A stretch of DNA of 64,000 bases from Anaerolineales bacterium (GTDB lineage Bacteria; Chloroflexota; Anaerolineae; 4572-78; J111): positions 1-64,000 of the forward strand of contig JABTUK010000002.1 of assembly GCA_015075405.1 (NCBI GenBank), in the 5' to 3' direction. Below, one piece after another: positions 48,506 to 55,946 of this stretch; positions within the stretch are counted from its first letter, which is position 1; each line of letters opens with the position of its first letter. The notes beneath the pieces were generated by a model. The model saw only the letters and a list, made by a program, of their open reading frames with translations. It had not been told where the DNA came from and searched no databases. Both the position numbers and the translations under genes were made by a program.

Positions 48506-49909
48506 GTGACAAAAAAGAATCATTCGACGTTGCTAGAAACCAACCCAACCATCCTCTCGATCCCGCAGCTCCGCGCTACCCTCAACGGGCGGGTGGTTGC
48601 GCCAAGTGATGCCGGATACGATCAGGCACGAACTGTCTTCTACGGCGGAATTGACCACCGGCCGGCTGTCATCATCCGAGCAAGCGATGCGAGCGACGTG
48701 GCACACGTTGTCTCGCTGGCGCGTGAGACTGGGCTAGAACTGTCCATCCGCAGCGGCGGTCACAGCCTGGCCGGTCATAGTGTTACCAACGGTGGGATCA
48801 TGCTCGACCTTTCGCCGCTGCGGGCACTGGAGATTGATGCAGAGCAAGGCACGGCCTGGGCCGAGACTGGGTTGACAGCAGGCGAATACACCACTGCCGC
48901 AAGCGCCTATGGCCTGGCAACCGGGTTTGGCGACACCGGCTCGGTCGGGATCGGGGGCATCACCTTGAGCGGCGGCGTTGGCTACCTCGTCCGCAAGCAC
49001 GGCCTCACGATTGACCATCTCCTGGCCGCCGAGATCGTCACCGCTGACGGCCAACTCCTCCGGGTAGATGCCGAAACGCACCCGGATCTATTCTGGGCCA
49101 TCCGCGGCGGCGGCGGCAACTTCGGCGTGGCCACCCGCTTCAAATTTCGGCTGCACCCGCTCGAAACAGTCGTGGGCGGGATGTTAATCCTACCGGCGAC
49201 GCCCGACATCATCGCCTCGTTTGTGGCCGAAGCGGAGGCCGCCCCGGAAGAGCTTTCGATCATCGCCAATGTCATGCCCGCCCCCCCCATGCCGTTTGTG
49301 CCGGCTGAATACCACGGCCAACTCATCATCATGGCCTTGATGTGCTACGCCGGCCCTGCGGATGCCGGTGAGCGCGCCCTCGCACCATTCCGGGCGCTGG
49401 TTACGCCCATCGCCGACATGCTCCGGCCCATGCGCTACCCGGAGATCTATCCTCCCGAGGAGGAGGGCTTCCATCCGATGGCGATAGGACGGACGATGTT
49501 TGTTGACGCCATCACTCGTCGTGAGGCGGAGACCATCATTGACCATCTGCGAGCTGGAACCGCCCCAATGCGGGTTACGCAACTTCGAGTATTGGGCGGG
49601 GCGCTGGCCCGTGTGCCCGCCGACGCCACCGCCTTTGCTCACCGAAGGCGACGACTCATGGTGAACGTCGCCGCGCTCTACCAACGCCCCGAAGAGGCGG
49701 CACTGCACGAAGCCTGGGTCACTGGCTTGGCGGCGGCGCTGCGCCAGGGTGAGCCTGGTGCTTATGTCGGCTTCCTCGGCAAAGATGGTTCAGCCCGCAT
49801 TCGCGAAGCCTATCCGGGACCAACCTGGGACCGGCTCCTGGCAATCAAGCGTCGCTACGACCCAACCAACCTCTTCCGGCTCAACCAGAACATCCAGCCG
49901 GCGGACTAG
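48506..49909 (+). CDS. FAD-linked oxidase, BBE/6-hydroxynicotine-oxidase-like
   Basis: This encodes 467 residues from GTG 48506, with AAGGAG upstream. The PCMH-type FAD domain (about 50-225) has IRSGGHSLAGHSVTNGGIMLDLSPL, whose His is the site of covalent FAD attachment in the family, and GFGDTGSVGIGGITLSGGVG. A substrate domain follows, and the C-terminal BBE motif reads YDPTNLFRLNQNI. No second FAD-linking Cys (usually in CGVGGH) is seen; the equivalent position reads GIGGI. It oxidises an alcohol or amine side chain with O2; the substrate is unknown. Confidence 0.85.
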   Translation: MTKKNHSTLLETNPTILSIPQLRATLNGRVVAPSDAGYDQARTVFYGGIDHRPAVIIRASDASDVAHVVSLARETGLELSIRSGGHSLAGHSVTNGGIMLDLSPLRALEIDAEQGTAWAETGLTAGEYTTAASAYGLATGFGDTGSVGIGGITLSGGVGYLVRKHGLTIDHLLAAEIVTADGQLLRVDAETHPDLFWAIRGGGGNFGVATRFKFRLHPLETVVGGMLILPATPDIIASFVAEAEAAPEELSIIANVMPAPPMPFVPAEYHGQLIIMALMCYAGPADAGERALAPFRALVTPIADMLRPMRYPEIYPPEEEGFHPMAIGRTMFVDAITRREAETIIDHLRAGTAPMRVTQLRVLGGALARVPADATAFAHRRRRLMVNVAALYQRPEEAALHEAWVTGLAAALRQGEPGAYVGFLGKDGSARIREAYPGPTWDRLLAIKRRYDPTNLFRLNQNIQPAD

Positions 49910-49933
49910 CCGGGTACTAAAAACTAAAACGTG

Positions 49934-49985
49934 TTTCGTCTTGCGTCTTACGCTCGCTTCGCGTCACGTAAGACGCAAGACGAAA
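49934..49985. repeat. Perfect 19-bp inverted repeat of GTCTTACG type
   Basis: TTTCGTCTTGCGTCTTACG (49934-49952) and CGTAAGACGCAAGACGAAA (49967-49985) pair perfectly around a 14-base loop. Unusually for this window the pyrimidine-rich arm comes first. Confidence 0.85.
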
Positions 49986-50002
49986 GTGGTAGCTGATCTG
50001 GC

Positions 50003-50530
50003 ATGAACCACACCGATCATGTCAACTTGCTGCGCCGGAGTGTCGTCCCCGGCGGCGTTTGGGCCGACTTTGGCTCAGGGAGCGGGGCCTTTACCCTGGC
50101 CCTGGCCGAGTTGCTCGGCCCAGGTGGGGAAATCTACTCGGTGGATAAGGATCGCGGGGCGCTGCGCGAGCAAGAGCGGGCCATGCAAGCGCGATTTTCT
50201 CAGACCACCGTTCACTACCTCAGCGCCGATTTTACCCAGCCGCTCAAGCTGCCTCCATTGGATGGGCTTGTCCTGGCCAATGCGCTCCATTTTCAGAAGT
50301 ACGCGGCCCAGGGGCGGGTTATTCAACTGCTCAAAAGTTACCTCCGCCCCGGTGGACGCTTGATTTTGATTGAGTACAATGTTGACCAGGGTAATCTTTG
50401 GGTGCCGCACCCGCTTTCCTATCAGAGTTGGGAAAAACTGGCCCGCGAGTGCGGTTTTGTTCAAACCCAACTTTTGGCCACGGTACCGAGCCGGTTTTTG
50501 AGGGAAATTTATGCCGCCGCCAGTTGGTAA
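50003..50530 (+). CDS. Class I SAM-dependent methyltransferase
   Basis: This encodes 175 residues: motif I VWADFGSGSGAFTLALAELLG (about 18-38), motif II acidic IYSVDKDRGALR, motif III-like SADFTQPLKLPPLDGLVLANALHF and LRPGGRLILIEYN. It is short, a bare Rossmann methyltransferase of the UbiE/arsenite type without an extra domain; the substrate is unknown. Its start is only 15 bases after a strong hairpin, with a weak ribosome-binding site. Confidence 0.82.
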   Translation: MNHTDHVNLLRRSVVPGGVWADFGSGSGAFTLALAELLGPGGEIYSVDKDRGALREQERAMQARFSQTTVHYLSADFTQPLKLPPLDGLVLANALHFQKYAAQGRVIQLLKSYLRPGGRLILIEYNVDQGNLWVPHPLSYQSWEKLARECGFVQTQLLATVPSRFLREIYAAASW

Positions 50531-50647
50531 GATGAGGCTATGAAGCTAAAGGCTATCGGCAGTAAACTTATAGCCACTTCTGCTTTCCTTCAAAATCTGC
50601 GTATCCCCGAATTTGTAATTTTGCTGTTTATTCGCAGGAAGGTAATG

Positions 50648-50989
50648 ATGCCCGTTCATGGGGCCAAAGAACAAATTACGCAGGCAATTCTGGCCTGGGA
50701 AGGTGTGACCGCCCGGCCCCATCGTTTTGGCGGCACAGAATATCGGTTGGGCCGGCGCGAAATCGGCCACATTCACGGCGACACCCTGGTAGATATTCCC
50801 TTCCCCAAAAAAGTGCGGGATGAGCTTATCGCCGCCGGCCGGGCCGAACCCCATCACATCTTGCCAGAGAGCGGCTGGATCAGTTTTTACCTCCGCCAAC
50901 CCACCGACGTCGAGCAAGCCATTGACCTTTTCCGCCAATCGCTTGAATTGGCGCTGAAACAACGGTCTAAAACTAACCCCTCGCGCTAA
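50648..50989 (+). CDS. Luciferase-domain (DUF5519-like) small protein
   Basis: This encodes 113 residues from the second of two ATGs; AGGAAGG at 50636-50642 decides the start, and the open frame upstream is probably not translated. The core HRFGGTEYRLGRREIGHIHGDTLVDIPFPKKVRDELIAAGRAEPHHILPESGWISFYL matches the small luciferase-family/DUF5519 proteins, whose role is unknown. It lies downstream of the methyltransferase in the same direction. Confidence 0.75.
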   Translation: MPVHGAKEQITQAILAWEGVTARPHRFGGTEYRLGRREIGHIHGDTLVDIPFPKKVRDELIAAGRAEPHHILPESGWISFYLRQPTDVEQAIDLFRQSLELALKQRSKTNPSR

Positions 50990-51055
50990 AATTTTTAACC
51001 TCATTTTTGACTCCCACAATTTCCCTAACCTGGACAAGCCAGAGCCAAAAAAGTT

Positions 51056-51133
51056 CTCTCGCCAAGACGCAAAGACGCAAAGATTTTTAATAATTTTTTC
51101 TTGGCGTTCTTGGCGGCTTTGCGTGAGATTTTC
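51056..51133. repeat. GACGCAAA inverted repeat
   Basis: CTCTCGCCAAGACGCAAAGACGCAAAG (51057-51082) faces CTTGGCGTTCTTGGCGGCTTTGCGTGAGA (51100-51128). Confidence 0.75.
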
Positions 51134-51187
51134 TTGCTCAATGTACAAGGACTCAATTGCTAAGGCACTAAAAACTCAAGGATAATT

Positions 51188-51249
51188 ACGTCAGGAATTG
51201 ACGTATATTTAAGATAGAATAAGCTTGTAGATCATTCACTGAATGATCT
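51188..51249. promoter_or_regulatory. Two operator-like palindromes before the WYL regulator
   Basis: ACGTCA-GGAAT-TGACGT lies at 51188-51204, with a possible -35 TTGACG inside it. A near-perfect 21-base palindrome, AGATCATTCA-C-TGAATGATCT, lies at 51229-51249. The second ends 14 bases before the ATG and is well placed to block the start region. Confidence 0.65.
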
Positions 51250-51263
51250 GAAGGAAGAAGCGT

Positions 51264-52247
51264 ATGGCAAACACAGCAACACGATTGATTACTTTAATCA
51301 TGCTGCTCCAGCGCCAGCCTAATCGGACGGCGAGCCAGTTGGCCCAGGAGCTGGATGTTTCGGTGCGGACGGTGCAGCGGTACATGACGATGCTGGACGA
51401 GATGGGCATTCCCATCTACGCCGAGCGAGGCCCCTACGGCGGCTATGCCCTGGTGCGCGGCTACAAAATGCCGCCGCTGATCTTCACCCCGGAGGAAGCG
51501 GTTGCCGTTTATCTGGGGGCCAGTTTTTTGGAACAGGTCTGGGGGCGCTTGTATCAGGAGGCGGCGCGCGGGGCCTTGGCCAAGCTGGATAATGTTCTGC
51601 CCGACGAGCAGCGGCGCGAAGTCGCCTGGGCGCGTCAAACCTTGCTGGCTATGGGTATGCATTCGGCTAACCCCAATCTGTCCATGCCTCACCTGGAGAA
51701 ACTATGGGAGGCTATGCATGACCGGCGGCGGGTGAGCATGCTTTACCGAGGCCGAAACCAGCCGGAACCGCTACAGCGCAACTTTGATCCTTATGTGCTG
51801 GTGCATGGCTGGGGCTGGCAGTACTGCCTCGGCTACTGCCATTTGCGCCAGGACATTCGCTCTTTCCGGGTGGACCGCATCCTTAAATTAAAGCTATTGG
51901 AGCAGAATTTTGAAATCCCGGCCGACTTTGACCTTGAAGCTTATGTGACTTCGCAGCCCTACTTTCAACGCCGGGTGCAGGCGCGGTTGTGCTTTGCTCC
52001 AGAGGCGGTGATCCAGGCTCTGGATAATCAATCTCGGTGGGATAGTCTGGAAGAGCAGCCGGATGGCTCCATCATCGTCACTTTGATTGTTCCCGATTTG
52101 GAAGTGGCGGCCAGTATTGTTATGGATTATGGCTACCGGGCCGTGGTTTTAGAACCAGCAGAGTTCCGCGAACTGATCTGGGAGCGGGCCAAGGCTATTG
52201 TAGCCCGAAATGACCCAACAAATAAAACAGTGATTAAAGGAGCATAA
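51264..52247 (+). CDS. WYL-domain transcriptional regulator (YafY-like)
   Basis: This encodes 327 residues. The N-terminal HTH_11 domain (about 8-60) has RLITLIMLLQRQPNRTASQLAQELDVSVRTVQRYMTMLDEMGIPIYAERGPYGGYAL, the WYL domain (about 140-215) has MLYRGRNQPEPLQRNFDPYVLVHGWGWQYCLGYCHLRQDIRSFRVDRIL, and a C-terminal WCX extension closes it. WYL regulators often respond to nucleic-acid stress signals. It is followed after 2 bases by the VOC protein and then by the two AlkZ-like glycosylases, which may be its targets. Confidence 0.9.
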   Translation: MANTATRLITLIMLLQRQPNRTASQLAQELDVSVRTVQRYMTMLDEMGIPIYAERGPYGGYALVRGYKMPPLIFTPEEAVAVYLGASFLEQVWGRLYQEAARGALAKLDNVLPDEQRREVAWARQTLLAMGMHSANPNLSMPHLEKLWEAMHDRRRVSMLYRGRNQPEPLQRNFDPYVLVHGWGWQYCLGYCHLRQDIRSFRVDRILKLKLLEQNFEIPADFDLEAYVTSQPYFQRRVQARLCFAPEAVIQALDNQSRWDSLEEQPDGSIIVTLIVPDLEVAASIVMDYGYRAVVLEPAEFRELIWERAKAIVARNDPTNKTVIKGA

Positions 52248-52249
52248 AA

Positions 52250-52699
52250 ATGACCAATCCACAGATTTTGCGAGGACTTACCACCGTCAGCTTTTGGGCG
52301 GCTGATCTGGAGGCAGCGAAGAAATGGTATACCGAACTGCTAGGCCTCGCCCCCTACTTTGAACGCTCAGGGGCCGACGGCAAGCTTGCCTATATCGAGT
52401 TCCGTCTCGGCGACTACCAGCACGAACTGGGCATTATTCACAACAGCTATGCCCCCAAAGGAGCAGCAGCCGGTCCGGGAGGGGCAGTTATATACTGGCA
52501 CGTTGATGATGTGGCCGCAGCGCTTGAAAAAGTAACCGCGTTGGGGGCAAAAGAGTATGAACCGCTCACGCACCGTGAAGCAGGATTTATCACGGCTTCC
52601 GTGGTTGACCCCTTTGGTAACATTCTCGGTATAATGTATAACCCTCATTACTTAGAAATTCTTGACTTAACCAAGAAAGCATCACCCGCGCTCTTGTAG
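52250..52699 (+). CDS. VOC-family (glyoxalase/bleomycin-resistance-like) protein
   Basis: This encodes 149 residues with a paired beta-alpha-beta-beta-beta fold: VSFWAADLEAAKKWYTELLGLAPYF, ELGIIHNSYAP, YWHVDDVAAALEKVTALGAKEYEPLTHREAG, VVDPFGNILGIMYNPHY. A metal ligand set of His/Glu is partly visible (H in YWHVDD, E in KEYEP). Members include antibiotic-binding, dioxygenase and isomerase proteins; no specific role can be given. It starts 2 bases after the WYL regulator and is translationally coupled to it. Confidence 0.82.
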   Translation: MTNPQILRGLTTVSFWAADLEAAKKWYTELLGLAPYFERSGADGKLAYIEFRLGDYQHELGIIHNSYAPKGAAAGPGGAVIYWHVDDVAAALEKVTALGAKEYEPLTHREAGFITASVVDPFGNILGIMYNPHYLEILDLTKKASPALL

Positions 52700-52703
52700 A
52701 AAT

Positions 52704-52731
52704 TGGAGTCCAAAGCAAGCTTTGGACTCCA
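52704..52731. repeat. GGAGTCCAAA palindrome, copy 4
   Basis: A perfect 13-bp inverted repeat, TGGAGTCCAAAGC-AA-GCTTTGGACTCCA, has a 2-base centre and lies directly after the VOC gene. Confidence 0.8.
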
Positions 52732-52760
52732 TCGCCAATTGATCGTAGGATGCTGAAGCT

Positions 52761-53852
52761 ATGATAGACCTGGACATTATTAACCGGCGCTTAAATAACC
52801 AAAATCTTGTAGGAACGGCTCTCGAAAAGCCGGAGGAAGTGGTGGCCCGGCTGGGCGCTGTCCAGGCTCAAGAGTATGCCTGGGCCAAATGGGCGCTCGG
52901 TCAACGCGCCACCGGTCTGACCGATGCCGCTGTCGAGCGAGCCTTTAACGAAGGGGCCATTTTGCGCACGCATGTCATGCGGCCCACCTGGCATTTTGTC
53001 ACCCCGGCCGATATCCGCTGGCTATTGGCGCTGACGGCGCCGCGAGTTAACGCCGCTATGGCCTCCAACTATCGTAAACTCGAATTGGATGGGGCGACCT
53101 TTGCCCGCAGCAACGCGGTGCTGGCCAAAGCCCTCCAGGGCGGCCAACAGTTGACCCGCCCGGAGTTGGCCCCCATCCTTCAGCAAGCCGGCATTGCTAC
53201 GGCTGATTTATTACGATTTAGTCACATTATGCTGCGGGCCGAATTAGATGCGATAGTCTGCAGCGGCGTATTGCGCGGCAAGCAGCACACTTATGCGCTT
53301 CTGGATGAGCGAGCGCCGCAAGCCAAAACTCTGGAACGTGATGAAGCTTTGGCCGAGCTGACCAGACGTTACTTTACCAGTCATGGGCCGGCCACGCTGG
53401 CCGATTTTGGATGGTGGTCGGGGCTAACGATGGCTGAGGCCAGGGCTGGCCTGGAAATGGCTAAACCCCATCTCGTTCAAGAAGTGATTGATGGCCAGAC
53501 CTACTGGCTCCCTTCATCGCCATCACCTGTAAACATTACCTCGCCCACCGTTCATTTACTGCCAGCTTTTGACGAGTATACGGTTGCTTATAAAGATCGG
53601 CAGGCTGTCCTTGACCCGGCGTATCCTCCCCAGGCGAAGAGTGATATCCTCAATCCGGCGATTGCTGTTGATGGTAAGATCGTCGGTACCTGGAAGCGCG
53701 CCCTTAAAAAAGAGACGGTCATGATCACGACAAATTTCTTCACCCTGCTTGGCCCAGCCGAGACCCAGGCTATGGCCGAGGCGGCGCAACGCTATGGCGC
53801 GTTTCTGGGGCTGCCGGTCACACTCGTTGATGACGCTCAATTTAAAGGTTAG
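52761..53852 (+). CDS. AlkZ/YcaQ-like (HTH_42) DNA glycosylase, paralogue 1
   Basis: This 363-residue protein of the winged-helix HTH_42 family was shown for AlkZ and YcaQ/AlkX to consist of DNA glycosylases that unhook bulky adducts and interstrand crosslinks. The catalytic QxQ pair is at Gln35 and Gln37 (LGAVQAQEYAWAKW). THVMRPTWHFVTPADIRWLL follows. The C-terminal beta-barrel region has TVHLLPAFDEYTVAYKDR and VDGKIVGTWKR. QxQ is the form seen in crosslink-acting AlkZ rather than QxD. The next gene is a paralogue. Excision would create an abasic site for downstream repair. Confidence 0.82.
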   Translation: MIDLDIINRRLNNQNLVGTALEKPEEVVARLGAVQAQEYAWAKWALGQRATGLTDAAVERAFNEGAILRTHVMRPTWHFVTPADIRWLLALTAPRVNAAMASNYRKLELDGATFARSNAVLAKALQGGQQLTRPELAPILQQAGIATADLLRFSHIMLRAELDAIVCSGVLRGKQHTYALLDERAPQAKTLERDEALAELTRRYFTSHGPATLADFGWWSGLTMAEARAGLEMAKPHLVQEVIDGQTYWLPSSPSPVNITSPTVHLLPAFDEYTVAYKDRQAVLDPAYPPQAKSDILNPAIAVDGKIVGTWKRALKKETVMITTNFFTLLGPAETQAMAEAAQRYGAFLGLPVTLVDDAQFKG

Positions 53853-53859
53853 GGATCAT

Positions 53860-54939
53860 TTGACACCTCAAGATATTGCTCAATCCAGACTTTACCAGCA
53901 GCAAATTACTGCAACGCGGTTCAAAACGCCAGGCCAGGTGGTGGCCTGGCTTGGCGCGCTTCAGGCCCAGGACTACCTGGGCGCAAAATGGTCTATCGGC
54001 TTGCGTTTGCCCGACGCCGCCGAGACCGACATCGAGCAGGCCATTGCCGACAAAACGATTATCCGCACCTGGCCCATGCGCGGGACGCTGCATTTTGTAG
54101 CCGCCGAAGATGTCCGTTGGCTGCTGAAGCTCCTGACGCCGCGGGTGATCGCTCAAACCGCAGGCCGCTACCGGCAGCTTGAATTGGATGAGGCTACCTT
54201 TGCCCGCAGTAAGGAATTGTTTGCTCAAGCTTTGCAGGGCGGCCAACAGTTGACCCGTGATGAAATGCTGCAACGACTGGAAGAAGCCAGTATCTCCACA
54301 GCAGGTCAGCGGGGCTATCACATTCTGCTGCGCTCTGCCCAGGATGGGCTGATTTGTTTTGGCGTACCCCAGGGCAAGCAGCAAACCTTTACCCTGCTCG
54401 ATGAGTGGATACCCGCCACTAAATCGCTGGGGCGCGGCGAGGCTCTGGCCGAACTGGCCCAACGCTACTTTACCAGTCACGGCCCGGCCACCATTGCCGA
54501 TTTTGCCTGGTGGTCGGGGCTAACGCTCACTGATGCCAGGGCCGGGCTTGAACAGGTTAAATCCCGGCTCAACCAGGAAACTGTTGGCGGTCAGACCTAT
54601 TGGATGTCCTCCGATTTGCCTGCCCTGGCAGAGGATTCGCCCACAGTCTTCCTTCTGCCCGGCTTCGATGAGTATTTGCTCGGCTATACCGACCGCAGCG
54701 CCGTGCTTGAGCCAATCCATGCCCCCAAAATCGTTCCCGGTAACAACGGCATATTCATGCCTACCATCGTCATAGATGGCAGAGTTGTGGGTACGTGGAA
54801 GCGCACTCTCAAGAAAAATACGGCGACAATTACCCTCAGCCCGTTTAGTTCATTTAGCGAAGTCCAAAGCCAAGCCATCGCCGCTGCCGCTGAGCGCTAT
54901 GGCCGATTTGTGAGATTGTCGCCCGTGGTTGTCAGCTAA
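53860..54939 (+). CDS. AlkZ/YcaQ-like (HTH_42) DNA glycosylase, paralogue 2
   Basis: This encodes 359 residues from TTG 53860 (AGGG just upstream), 7 bases after the stop of paralogue 1; longer starts would lie inside that gene. It shares the whole layout: Gln35/Gln37 in LGALQAQDYLGAKW, TWPMRGTLHFVAAEDVRWLL, QGGQQLTR, RYFTSHGPATIADFAWWSGL, VFLLPGFDEYLLGYTDR and VDGRVVGTWKR. The two copies clearly arose by tandem duplication but have diverged to about half identity by eye, so distinct lesion preferences are possible. Their coupling to the WYL/VOC pair suggests damage-responsive expression. Confidence 0.82.
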   Translation: MTPQDIAQSRLYQQQITATRFKTPGQVVAWLGALQAQDYLGAKWSIGLRLPDAAETDIEQAIADKTIIRTWPMRGTLHFVAAEDVRWLLKLLTPRVIAQTAGRYRQLELDEATFARSKELFAQALQGGQQLTRDEMLQRLEEASISTAGQRGYHILLRSAQDGLICFGVPQGKQQTFTLLDEWIPATKSLGRGEALAELAQRYFTSHGPATIADFAWWSGLTLTDARAGLEQVKSRLNQETVGGQTYWMSSDLPALAEDSPTVFLLPGFDEYLLGYTDRSAVLEPIHAPKIVPGNNGIFMPTIVIDGRVVGTWKRTLKKNTATITLSPFSSFSEVQSQAIAAAAERYGRFVRLSPVVVS

Positions 54940-54989
54940 CAAGCAGAACACCCTTGAGAGCAGCCTCATCGCCGCTTGTTCAAGCCAGG

Positions 54990-55235
54990 AAAAAGAGCCT
55001 CAGTTCTCAATTGATGTCCCGTTCATAAACAAGTCGCACACTATGTCGGAAACCGCCGGGGGATAAATCGCCCCGGCTATGAAACAGCGCCCGATAAATC
55101 GGGCTTATCTGAGCCGGATTCATCCGGCGTAGTTCTCTAGCCCGGCTGATTTATCACCGGGTAGGGTGCTGTTACAGTCAAGCCGTTTTGTGCAACATCT
55201 TAGCGAACACGACATCAGTTCTCAATTGAGGCTCT
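54990..55235. repeat. Composite palindromic element, copy 2, with a direct core
   Basis: TCAGTTCTCAATTGA occurs at 55000-55014 and again, in the same orientation, at 55215-55229, but the flanks GAGCC and GGCTC are inverted. Between them are hairpins GCCGGGGGATAAATCGCCCCGGC, GCGCCCGATAAATCGGGC, GCCGGATTCATCCGGC and GCCCGGCTGATTTATCACCGGG. The region 54940-55356 contains no gene otherwise. Confidence 0.65.
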
Positions 55236-55356
55236 TTTTGTATATAGTGGGTCAAGTAGGCATAACGAACACCTGTTCGTTTGATATTGCGAAGAGTTAA
55301 AACTATCAGTATAATCTATTCAATGGGGAAGATAGATGAACGGAAAGGGGAATAAA

Positions 55357-55836
55357 ATGGTATCTACCGATCAAATTATGCGCGAACAATTGTTGGCCCT
55401 GCTGCGCGGCGGTCATGCTCACATGGAGTTTAACCAAGCAGTGGCCGGCTTTCCCCTGGAGTTTATCAACCGCAAGCCACCCCACGTTCCCTATACCCCC
55501 TGGCATCTGCTTGAACATCTGCGCCTGGCCCAGTGGGACATTCTGGAATTCATTCGCAATCCAAACCACATCTCACCCGATTGGCCCACCGGCTACTGGC
55601 CCGCTTCGGAGGCGCAAGCCGACGCAACCCAGTGGCAGCAAACCGTCACCGCTTTTCGAGCCGACCTCAAGGCTCTGGAAGAATTAGCCGCCAATCCTGA
55701 AACTGATCTCTTTGCCCCTCTACCCCAGGGTCTACCCTACACCATTTTCCGGGAAATCATGGTTGTTGCCAACCATAACTCCTACCACCTCGGCGAGTTT
55801 GCCATTTTGCGGCAGGTGATGAATACCTGGGTTTAA
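55357..55836 (+). CDS. DinB-family protein
   Basis: This encodes 159 residues from ATG 55357, chosen because AAAGGGGAA lies 5 bases upstream; an ATG 21 bases earlier has none. The four-helix DinB fold has HAHMEFNQAVAGFPLEFINRKPP, YTPWHLLEHLRLAQWDILEFI and MVVANHNSYHLGEFAILRQVM. The metal-ligand histidines are at HLLEH and NHNSYH. The family includes thiol-dependent transferases for bacillithiol/mycothiol and damage-induced proteins. The role here is unknown, but the site between glycosylases and a helicase fits a stress-related role. Confidence 0.82.
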   Translation: MVSTDQIMREQLLALLRGGHAHMEFNQAVAGFPLEFINRKPPHVPYTPWHLLEHLRLAQWDILEFIRNPNHISPDWPTGYWPASEAQADATQWQQTVTAFRADLKALEELAANPETDLFAPLPQGLPYTIFREIMVVANHNSYHLGEFAILRQVMNTWV

Positions 55837-55860
55837 AGGTTGAACCGCAAAGAGAATTCT

Positions 55861-55934
55861 AAGCGAATGGCCAATAAGCGAATGGCGAAAATAAGTTTGT
55901 TTTTATTCGCCATTCGCCATTCTTCATTCGCCAA
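55861..55934. repeat. CGCCATT heptamer inverted repeat, second copy
   Basis: AAGCGAATGGCCAATAAGCGAATGGCG faces CGCCATTCGCCATTCTTCATTCGCC. The same family is at 23254-23318. It ends 12 bases before the helicase ATG. Confidence 0.8.
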
Positions 55935-55946
55935 GCGTTTTTGCCT

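Noticed and set aside
53749..53859. Earlier start for the second AlkZ-like gene
   Set aside because: Those codons lie within the end of the first paralogue and encode Arg-rich sequence not matching the family; TTG 53860 gives Gln35/Gln37 exactly as in paralogue 1.
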